Assembly: GCA_033064195.1 (NCBI GenBank)
Contig: JARBJD010000690.1
Span: 1-22,989, forward strand
DNA length: 22,989 nt
Source of the DNA: Blattamonas nauphoetae
Lineage: Eukaryota > Preaxostyla > Oxymonadida
Direction of reading: 5' to 3'
Shown here: positions 1 to 8,701 of the stretch, one piece after another
How positions within the stretch are numbered: the first letter of the stretch is position 1
How the letters are laid out: every line of letters begins with the position of its first letter
Program-made: the position numbers and the translations under genes
The notes under the pieces: generated by a model
Seen by the model: only the letters and a program-made list of their open reading frames with translations
The model's database searches: none
Told to the model about the DNA's origin: nothing

Positions 1-1450
1 CTTGGGATGGTTGTTGGTTGGGATGTTTGGGATGTTCGACGACAACGGAGAGAAATCCGAGTCGAGCAGGACATCGTTCCTTCGTCTGGATCGAAAATCG
101 ACCGCCCGATGTCAAAATTTGGGTTAATTTGGAACGCAGACGACGGACCAGATTAAAGCCGTTCTGCGTGTTTGTCGGTGACACTGGCGGAAGGAGCGAG
201 TTCGATGGTGATTGTGTCATCTTGTACGAAGGAAGGAGGGCAGATGGTGACTTCTTGGCCAGAGGAAGTGGCTGAGCTGATGGGTTTGTTCTGGGTGAGG
301 GGTTGTGTGGTGGGGGATAAAGAGAAGCTGGGACCAGATGTGACAGCGAAGGCCCAGCCGAGGGGATACATTGAGGAGACGTCTGGATTCCACACTGAAA
401 CTCCACCACGCACTCACAATGAACGATTCACCAAACCACCATATCCAGGCAGCTCTCAACCTCCCGATCCACTTCTCCACACATCGAAATGTCGCCATTC
501 TTGAGTCTCCGAAGATGACGCCAAAACGTCCAGCTAGTCACCCAACAATCCGGGAGTAAATAACTATGCGGGAGTTTTTTTAAGTGTCTCAAAAGTTGGG
601 AGTAACCTTGGATTTTTAATTTTTTCGACAATTTTTCACTAGAAATAACATATTTATGAATAAATGAAGTGTCCTAGGTGGTTCAGAACAAATAGTTTTG
701 ATTACCCAGCACATATTTCTCATGACCTTGAAAAGTTGATCTCGTTGTATCTCCATAACCAGACAAAATTTTGACATGAAATTTTCGCGAAATGAATGAT
801 TTGAGAAAAATAAACTTTTGATATTTTAACTTTTAATTTTTTTCCCACCTCTCGAGAAAGAATGTGTTGATTTTGACATCATCCCAAAATTGCTCTCTCG
901 CTATGCATCAGAAGGGAATTTCGTTTTCAAAATTCCTACAAATGATGTCAACTCTGTCCTAATCGAGTTCAAATGATCAATTTGCATGAAGGCGAATCGT
1001 GAGTGACAAATCCGAAGACTCTTGGAGCATTCCTTGAAAATGATGAAAAACCTTGATTTTGGTGCTTTCGAAAAAAGTTTGAAATGTCAAAGTTTATTTT
1101 CTCAAATCATTCATTTCATGAAAATTTCATGTCAAAATTTTGTCTGGTTATGGAGATACAACGAGATCAACTTTTCAAGGTCATGAGAAATATGTGCTGG
1201 GTAATCAAAACTATTTGTTCTGAACCACCTAGGACACTTCATTTATTCATAAATATGTTATTTCTAGTGAAAAATTGTCGAAAAAATTAAAAATCCAAGG
1301 TTACTCCCAACTTTTGAGACACTTAAAAAAACTCCCGCATAGTTATTTACTCCCGGATTGTTGGGTGACTAAGCCAATCCCTTTTTGCTAGTCACTCCGT
1401 CATTCTCCACTCCTTCCATTTCCAGTCCAAACTCAATAATCACCACTTCT
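1..1450 (-). pseudogene. Coding remnant of unknown function, split by a palindromic element
   Basis: Both sides of the element at 537-1369 have protein-like minus-strand frames. To the right (about 1449-1396) it reads EFGLEMEGVENDGVTS; to the left (from about 533 down) it reads WTFWRHLRRLKNGD, followed by a Cys-containing stretch. Joining the sides at the 9-base repeat GCTAGTCAC (533-541 and 1387-1395) keeps one frame (VTS-WTFW). Further left, a frame from about 396 to 153 reads WNPDVSSMYPLGWAFAV and DDTITIELAPSAS, then continues after a TAA (FDPDEGTMSCS). A possible acceptor (TTTCAG) lies just before WNPD. Stops between the parts and the inserted element make an intact gene unlikely unless unrecognised introns remove them. 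The family was not recognised and the 5' end of the gene was not found. The left part runs off the window. Confidence 0.4.
537..1369. mobile_element. Palindromic non-autonomous DNA element, copy 1 (833 bp)
   Basis: Near-perfect inverted repeats of about 284 bp (left arm 537-820, right arm 1087-1369) begin GTCACCCAAC and end GTTGGGTGAC, flanked by TA on both sides (535-536 and 1370-1371). A central spacer of about 265 bp separates the arms. No credible transposase frame is present; the short ORFs in the arms are translations of the repeat. TA flanks, long terminal inverted repeats and lack of coding fit a foldback or MITE-like element, possibly moved by a Tc1/mariner-type transposase. The superfamily is inferred only from the TA dinucleotide. 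An outer 9-base direct repeat (533-541 and 1387-1395) offers an alternative boundary. The element belongs to the same family as the copy at 7693-8533. Confidence 0.85.
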
Positions 1451-1789
1451 CATCAATCTTCGAAGAACTCACTCAACTCACGCTCTCTCTGACTCCCATG
1501 CATGTCGATCGACCCTTTGAATGAAATCTCTCATATCTTCTATCGTATCCACTGAAAATCCCTGAAATTTACGAACACGCATACATTTTCCTCTCATCTT
1601 TCATTCATTTTGGGCGATATCTTCAGTGAACTGAGGTGTGTGTGTGAGATGTAGCAGTGAAACGGGAAGACACTTCGAACTGTCCAGGTTCACATCAAAT
1701 CAGTGAATCAGAATGCTTTATCATTTAGTTCACCCCAAATGATTGTTCCAAGCAACGTCCTCTTCCAATCAGGGTTGTCGAATGGGCAT
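1451..1789. other. Intergenic stretch, no gene recognised
   Basis: Between the remnant/element and the 3' end of the kinase gene I see only short open frames without protein-like composition, and no tRNA-like fold or repeat. It probably holds the kinase gene's 3' untranslated region. Confidence 0.4.
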
Positions 1790-3561
1790 TCATCGATGCG
1801 ATTGTGTGATTGTGGAAGCACTCTTGAAATCCGGAAACAACTCAGAACTCAACAGTTCATCAACCGAGGGCCGTCTGTGTTGTGGAATAGTGATGAGAAA
1901 GAGACACATACCTCCGTTCATCTCTGCAAGCACTGAAATATCGTGTTTTGGAACTGTGTCAAATCACATGGAACAAACGGAATTAGTATTGGTTCGTCTG
2001 ATATGAGGGTCCTAGGAGAGTTCAAAATAGGAATGGATACCGAAGTTTTTCGATGGATCTTCTTTTGAATTGACGACATGTGTAAGTGCTGTCACACCGT
2101 AGACCATCTCGTACAAAATCATCCCTAATGACCAAACATCCGATGCTTTCCGCTTTATCGCAGCTAGGACAAACATGAACAATCTCAAATCACATACGAA
2201 AGCCAGGTTGACATCCGCGACCAGCTGCCTCTGGGGAAATGTAATTAGGAGTTCCGATGCCCAAAAGTTGTTGAACATGTGTTTGGTTGTCGTCAATCGC
2301 TTGTGCAATTCCAAAATCGATTAATTTGAGATGGCCTTGAACGAACAAGAAGTTCGCTGGTTTGAGATCACCATGGATAATTCCATCTTCAAAATGGTGA
2401 ATTTCCTGATAGCCTCAAGCATCTCTCTCTATAGTGTCTTGATTCGCTCTTTCGGCACAATTGGAAAGATCTGGGAATGCTTTTCCAGGCTTCGTCAATC
2501 ACACTCGCTATAGAACCAAAACTTGCCTGTAGTTAGCCTCATTTCGTTCTTTTCCCATTTTATCAAGTGCTTTGTATTTCCACGCTATCATCTCCTTCGA
2601 AAGGTCTTGTTGTCCAAGTTCCATCACAAGTCGAACTGAACTTGAGCTGACAATTGGCCTTGGGTCGTTGTACAGTTGGATAATTCCAGGCCTTCCTCGC
2701 AGTTTCAGCAGGATTCGGATCTCATCTTCAGCCATTTGGCGTCTCATCTGAACAAGATGAAATAAAGAATGAAAATACCTCGTCGTCGGGAATCTCAATA
2801 AGTTTTAATGCATAATCTTTCTTTGTTTTGTTCGAGTGTACATGATACACTGGTGCAGATCCTCCTTTTCCAATCCGATTTTCCTCAGAACAGATGAAAC
2901 TGTTTGGGTCAATCATTCCTTCATCCTCCTGATCAATATCCATATCATCCATCTCAGTATAAACAAGGGAGAAGGTAGACTTTGATGACATTGAATTTGA
3001 AAGTAATGACGAAGACGCATTTGAATTTGGTTGCGAGAAAAGTGAATTCTGTGGTGTCGAGGATGGAGATGGTGTCACATAATTTTGCGGAGTGAATGGA
3101 CGAGGAGAAGGTTGTGGAGGAAGGAAATGTTGTTGAGGAAGCAGTGGCTGCTGAGCTGGCGTCTGACTGAAGGCTCCAAAATTTCTGTCTCGTTCCTGTG
3201 AATCCACAAGCATACACTCCCCTTTCTCTTCACAATCAGAAGGTAATTGGGGTGTCTTGTTCAGTTCAGATCTCTGTTTTTGAGTAGAACTCTGGTTTCC
3301 GAGTGGATTTCCCGCGTTCAGTGGCTTTTGAAGCTGTCCTGAAACGTGCTGATTAGAGGAAATAGGTGGAGCATTTTCGTCATTGTGCTTTGGTTCGATT
3401 GTCGTTCTGGTCGCTATCACACTGTATACACGATTTTCATGAGAACCAATTCTTGGTTGAATCCAACTCTGGCGTTTCTTTCTGAAAGGAAGAATCAAGA
3501 GAAAAAATCATCAGAAGGACAAAAAATACCCAAATGGAAAATGGGGATTGGGTCGTGACAT
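1790..3561 (-). pseudogene. MPS1/TTK-like dual-specificity protein kinase, seven exons, with three lesions
   Basis: Phase-consistent exons: 3561-3530, 3481-2779, 2747-2523, 2470-2198, 2163-2041, 1997-1912 and 1874-1790. Introns are 48, 31, 52, 34, 43 and 37 nt, all GT-AG. The start ATG at 3561 gives MSRPNPHFPFG before the first intron. A Gln/Pro/Ser-rich N-terminal region of about 210 residues precedes the kinase domain. Motifs: glycine loop IGKGGSAPVYHV, YALKLIE (ATP lysine), MLEAI, then [11 protein letters not shown] (catalytic Asp; HGD where TTK has HSD), [28 protein letters not shown] and a final RPSVDELL helix. The [18 protein letters not shown] pattern is typical of MPS1/TTK, which acts at kinetochores in the spindle checkpoint. 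Lesions: an in-frame TAG at 2431-2429, one base missing near 2408, two bases missing near 1922. All splice sites and catalytic residues survive, so this is either a young pseudogene or a good gene with sequence errors. Confidence 0.85.
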
Positions 3562-3743
3562 TTAATGTTTGGTTTGGTTTGAAAGGACAACACGATTGAT
3601 TGGGACGATCAATGTCTATTCGCATCTGATCCCTCTCATTTGTTAAGGAACTACCTCGAACAAACATCAGAGAATCTCATTGTTTCTTGAGTTGACATTG
3701 AACCTTTCATCACTCCAACATCGCGCAGCTTCAAATTAACGAA
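3562..3743. promoter_or_regulatory. Divergent intergenic region between the kinase and channel genes
   Basis: These 182 bp separate the two start codons, which face away from each other, so both promoters must lie here or overlap the 5' ends. No TATA-like box or known motif could be assigned. Confidence 0.4.
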
Positions 3744-6700
3744 ATGTCAAAATCAAAGAGCACCAAAGAATATTCTGTTGGCTCAATGTGTCTTGATATT
3801 CCTGTACTGTCCTCGTTTATTCCAGAGCAGTATGCTGAGTTTTCGCTCAGGACCAAAACAAGACGGAAGCAAGATGCGATTGACAACAATAAATGGAGTC
3901 TGTATTATACAGTGGCCATGCAACAAGCACCAAATTCTATGACAGTCCCTTCTCAGAAGTTCAATCCGGAGACAGTCGCACAGAAAGCCCAATACTCATT
4001 CATCACATCTCGCCAGAAGAATCACAGACCGTCGAAGTTTCTGAGAATATATAAACTCTTTCGCCATCATCCACTCTTCCAGCTGATCCTTTTTTGAGGT
4101 GATTCTCGCGATTGTTATTTCTGTTCTTTCATTCTTTCAAGATTGGATGACTGCTGTCCCCTTTTCGAAACTAAAACAGTGGTTCATCTCCCCTCCCAAG
4201 TACTCACACTGGTTTACTTATCGCCCATATCGGATACAACACATTTTTCTGTGTTCTCGCAGTGTTTATCACAGCTGCTCTCTCACCACAAGCAGGCTCA
4301 GGATCTGGAATTCCAGAGGTCATTGCTATTATGTCAGGCGTTCCTTTTCCACAGTTTCTGACTGTTAAGACTATGCTCGCCAAGATTATCGGTTCAATCT
4401 TTGCGCTTGCAGCTGGTCTGTTCATTGGTCGAGGCGGTCCAATGAGCTCAGCTGGAATCATCTTTGCTTACCTAATGATGGAAAAAATCCCATTTTTCAG
4501 GACATTCCTTGAAACGGAATCTCTTAAACGATCATGCCTCATTTTTGCTCTCGCTGTTGGTTATGCAACCACACTCTATTCGCCAATTGGAGGAGTCTTG
4601 TTTTCAATTGAACTTACATCATCGGCTTTCATGCCCCGACAGTATGGACGGACCTTTCTTGCTGCAGGCCTCGCTGGCATCATATTTCGATCGTTCTGGT
4701 ACTTGAACTATACGCCTCTTGGCACACAGCCTGCATCACCTTTGTTCCCACATATATATGAACTTCCGTTGTTCATTGTTGTTGCTCTGATTTGCGGAGG
4801 AGTCGCTGCACTTTTCATTCGAATTGCAAAATTGGTCGCCACGCTGTTTCGATGGTTAGAAAGTGTCGGAAAAGAGTCAGTTGTAACGTCACTTGACTTT
4901 CCAAAGCAAAATGTTGCATCATTTAGTGGAATCAAGTCTCAGACAATCATGCGGAGTGAGGAAGATCTCGATCGAAAAACTCCTCCCGTTCTTCGTCGAA
5001 AACAGAGTCTTAGAAACTTACGAGACTTAGTAAACTCTGAGACTCTTCAATGGAGGGAGAATAGTCAAGTTGATATCAAAGAGGAAACAACCAACACAAC
5101 AACAAAGTTCGAACCTCTCCAATTGAAACCCCTCAAACAAGGAATGACTCGAACAGAAAAAATCCAATTCAAGAACGAGCTGGGAAAGGATACTCCCAAA
5201 AAGGAGAAACGAGAACGATGGACGCGCAGATTGTCCAAATGGTGGTCCAACGTCTGGCGTCGTCTTCTGATCGGTTTTGTCGTCGCAGCGGTGAATGCAG
5301 CTCTTCATATTCCATATTATGTGTTCAATGTCGCAGGAAAGAGCGGCACAAGGATTTATATGGACTTAATGAGCACGACGCTTCCGTCGGAATATCTGTC
5401 TTCATTTGGCGGGAAAATCAATTTATTTGGAACATTGGGTTTGATTTTTGCAATCAAATTCTTCAACATGCCATTCTGCATGCAAACTGCTATTCCAGCG
5501 GGCATAGCGATGCCGTCGTTGGTGACAGGAGCTCTCATCGGAAGAATCATCGGCGAAGGTCTTCACTCCATCTCTCCGCTCAATTTTCGTGATCCTGAGA
5601 TTTATGCGGCGGTTGGTGCGTGTGCATTTCTGGCGGGGACAACGCAGACCATCTCCACCGCTCTTCTTGTCATGGAATCGACTTGCATGCCGAACATTGG
5701 ACTCGCCTGTGTGATTGGCGCTCTTTGTGGTCACTACATCTCCAAATTCTTTGGCGGAAGTCTTTTCGACATGGTCCGGAACTTCAAAAAGATCCCTGGA
5801 ATCAAATCGATCCTTCCTGATTCCTGCCTTCCGTACATCAGGACTGTGCGAGATCTCATGAAACCCAACACGATTTTTCTTACACCACGACCCACATTGA
5901 GAGAGATCAGAGCAGCTGAAAAAGGGGCGAGACTGATGAAAGCGAGTTGCATCCCTCTAATCCGATCCAAATCGGATCCTGTTCTGATCGGAGCAGTGAC
6001 GATCCAATCAATCCAACATCTTCTCGGAAATCGAACAATTCTCGAACGAGCTATTTTGGCGTCGCTGGACGTTCCTCCGATGATCTCGTCAGAGTTTGTG
6101 AAAGGAAGAGAAGGCGTGTCTGACAAAAAACGGTTTGTAGAAGCCCAACACACGCTGAAGAGGAATCGACAGCGAGCGAAAGAACGAGTGAGAGAAACAG
6201 GAGAACATGGGCGAGATCGGAAAGATCGGTTCCTGCATTCCCACATCCAACAATTCGAGCCAACTCTGTTCACTCCATCTTCTGTCCTCGCTGGATCCCA
6301 TCCGCCTTCTCGTTTAGCGTCTCCATCGAACATGTTTCTGAGCAAGCAAAGACATGGAATACCAGGAGACACAGCTCATCTTCCGCACCATCCAGACTTC
6401 CGCATCAAATCAACCTCACCCATGTCACTCTCTCAACACTCGAATCTGAGTCTGAGTGGAAATCAAGGAGAGGAGGTGTTGTGTTGGGATTGGAATGGCC
6501 AAACAGAATCTGTTGACATTTCTCGAATCTTGCCAAAGCCGCTCATGTTCCATGGCTTCGTCAATCCCGCTGTTTCGAGAGTCAACTCATTCTTCTGTCA
6601 AGGCGAAGAGAATAAAGATGCTCTGAAGAAGGATGTGGTCGTTGATGAAGAGGATTGTGATCAACAGAAAGATGAGAATCTGTTAAGTCCAATGCCAACG

Positions 6701-7399
6701 CTCCCAAAACTGTCATCTCCTCAAACAACCTCTGAAGACCATCAACCACCTCATTCCCTCCCTCGCTCGTTTGTGACTCGCTTCACTCTCGACGTCACGG
6801 CCCCTGCCAACCCCGAAATCATCCAACCAATCATCCACCACACAGACTCTCCCATGAACAAACACTCAAAAGATTCTGATTCATGTTCGAGTTCGAATTC
6901 GGACGCACAATCACCAAAGATTTCGTCGAGTGACATTCTTTTACAACAGAAGCACTTCGCCTCTCATCGAACATTCCGAGAGACACATGCAATATCTCAA
7001 CACATTCTGGCGAAGATGGAATCGATCGCCGACGACGAAGAAGCGTGGAAAGCAATGATCCGCCAGAAGAAGAAAAACGAAGAGAAAGACGAAGGCTGTG
7101 CAGTGATCGAAATGAACGACCAGTGGGTCCTGATTGACCGCGCTCCGTTTGAACTGTCTGTGGAGACAACACTGAACAAGGCACAAGGCGTGTTCGTCAT
7201 GCTCGCTTTGGATTTCTGCATCGTCGTCGAGCAAGGAGTGTATTGTGGGCTGCTCTTCAGAAGTGATTTTGAGCAAGTGTTCAGAACAGAGTATGACGTT
7301 GTGGAGAGACGATTGATTGAGAAGGAGAAGAAAAGGGCGGAGAAGAAGAAGAGAAAGAGGGAGAGGAAGACGGATGAGGACGAAATGGAGGAGAAATGA
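3744..7399 (+). CDS. CLC-type chloride channel with two CBS domains (two 5' frame changes)
   Basis: About 1,218 residues if read through. Frames: MSKSKSTKEY from 3744 to about 4094, LAIVISVLSFFQDWM from about 4096 to 4193, then an uninterrupted frame from about 4199 to the TGA at 7399. CLC signatures: GSGIPEV (helix D, Cl- site), GRGGPMS (normally GKEGP), SPIGGVLFSIEL, GIAMPS (normally GxFxP), and FLAGTTQT. CBS1 lies near 5840-6050 (DLMKPNTIF). CBS2 lies near 7110-7290 (IDRAPFELSVETTL). They are separated by an unusually long Ser-rich linker of about 340 residues; the tail is Lys/Glu-rich. The gating glutamate is Gly and the proton-path glutamate position is Leu, which favours a passive channel over a 2Cl-/H+ exchanger. 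The protein should be a dimeric membrane protein; which membrane is unknown. The frame changes fall at T6 (4090-4095) and in a C-rich run (about 4191-4198), with no splice pair that repairs either. Confidence 0.9.
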
Positions 7400-7692
7400 A
7401 ATGTTCGGAGGATTCGAGAGAATCGACAGGAACTCTGATGGAATATCAGATTGATGCAGAGGAGGAGATGTCCAACGTTTCTGGGAATTGCGCTGGGTCA
7501 GATTGTTGATTTATGTTCGTTTGAGTGTCGGTTTCCCACTCACAAAACCAAACCATGAACAGAACCCAGAAACATAGATACACTATTCACTCGACATCTC
7601 TTCGCGGAATCTTAACACTTTGTTTTGAAAGAAATGGAACAATTCAAATGAAATGATACGTTTTTCGTTGTTAATTTCTAAATGTTCACTAG
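7400..7692. other. Intergenic stretch downstream of the CLC gene
   Basis: About 290 bp between the channel stop codon and the second palindromic element. No coding signal, repeat or RNA gene was seen; it presumably contains the channel transcript's 3' end. Confidence 0.4.
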
Positions 7693-8533
7693 TCACCTGA
7701 AAACCCGGTAGTAAATAACAAATCGGTAGTTTTTTTTGGGGTCCCAAAAGCGTAGAGTAACACTGGATTTCTGATTTTTTCGACAATTTTTCAATCTAAA
7801 TGACATTTTTATGAATAAATGAAGTGTCCTAGGTGGTTCAGAACAAATAGTTTTGATTACCCAGCATGATTGTCTCATGGACTTGAAAAGTTGATCTCGT
7901 TGTATCTTCATAACCAGACAAAATTTTGACCTGAAATTTTCGCGAAAATGAATGTTTTGAGAAATGTAAACTTTTGATATTTCAACTTTTTTTCTTCGAC
8001 GATCACAAAATCATGGTTTTTCATCAGTTTTCAAGGAATTTTCAGAGAGTCTTCGAACTTGTCACTCACCATTCACCTTGCATGCAAAATTGACCAGTTT
8101 GATTCGATTGTGACAGTGTTGACATCATTTTGATGAATTTTGAAAACGGGATTCCCATCTGATGCACGGTGAGAAGTCAATTTCAGACACCCGTTAAAAG
8201 TGGATTTCACATTCTCTCGAGGGGATAAATTTTTGAAAAGTTGAAATATCAAAGTTTACATTTCTCAAAACATTCATTTTCGCGAAAATTTCAGGTCAAA
8301 ATTTTGTCTGGTTATGAAGATACAACGAGATCAACTTTTCAAGTCCATGAGACAATCATGCTGGGTAATCAAAACTATTTGTTCTGAACCACCTAGGACA
8401 CTTCATTTATTCATAAAAATGTCATTTAGATTGAAAAATTGTCGAAAAAATCAGAAATCCAGTGTTACTCTACGCTTTTGGGACCCCAAAAAAAACTACC
8501 GATTTGTTATTTACTACCGGGTTTTCAGGTGAC
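7693..8533. mobile_element. Palindromic non-autonomous DNA element, copy 2 (841 bp)
   Basis: Inverted repeats of about 298 bp (7693-7990 and 8235-8533) begin GTCACCTGAA and end TTCAGGTGAC, flanked by TA (7691-7692 and 8534-8535). The outer parts of the arms look perfectly complementary: opposite-strand translations of 7693-7911 and 8314-8532 are identical over 72 codons. The inner arms and central spacer match copy 1 at 537-1369, but the spacer lies in the opposite orientation. The outermost 70-100 bp differ from copy 1. No transposase frame. The strong complementarity would fold into a long hairpin if transcribed. Confidence 0.88.
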
Positions 8534-8701
8534 TAACAGAAAGTGGAGATTAGTTGGACAACTCACTTCATTTACGCTTTTGTGTGGACGATGTATTGAG
8601 AATGGGATGAAAAAACAGAAGAGAAATGCGTTGTTTCGTGAGATGGGAACAATCAATGAAATGAAACTGAATGTGAAGGTGTGAATGGAATCTGACTCCC
8701 T

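Noticed and set aside
172-504. Plus-strand 110-residue ORF
   Set aside because: It is antisense to the more protein-like minus-strand frame and has no recognisable feature.
2429-2431. TAG as a sense (Gln) codon, as in some oxymonads
   Set aside because: The 946-codon frame and the main CLC frame of over 1,000 codons contain no in-frame TAA or TAG and use CAA/CAG for Gln, so reassignment is not supported.
4200-4262. A 63-nt GT-AG intron in the CLC gene
   Set aside because: Its length is a multiple of three, so it does not correct the frame, and it would remove a hydrophobic helix that matches CLC spacing.
5734-6372. Minus-strand 212-residue ORF
   Set aside because: It is a shadow inside the clearly coding CLC frame.
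7693-8532. Identical 72-residue ORFs on opposite strands in the palindromic element
   Set aside because: They are translations of the two complementary arms; the peptide has no domain and the identity follows from the inverted repeat.
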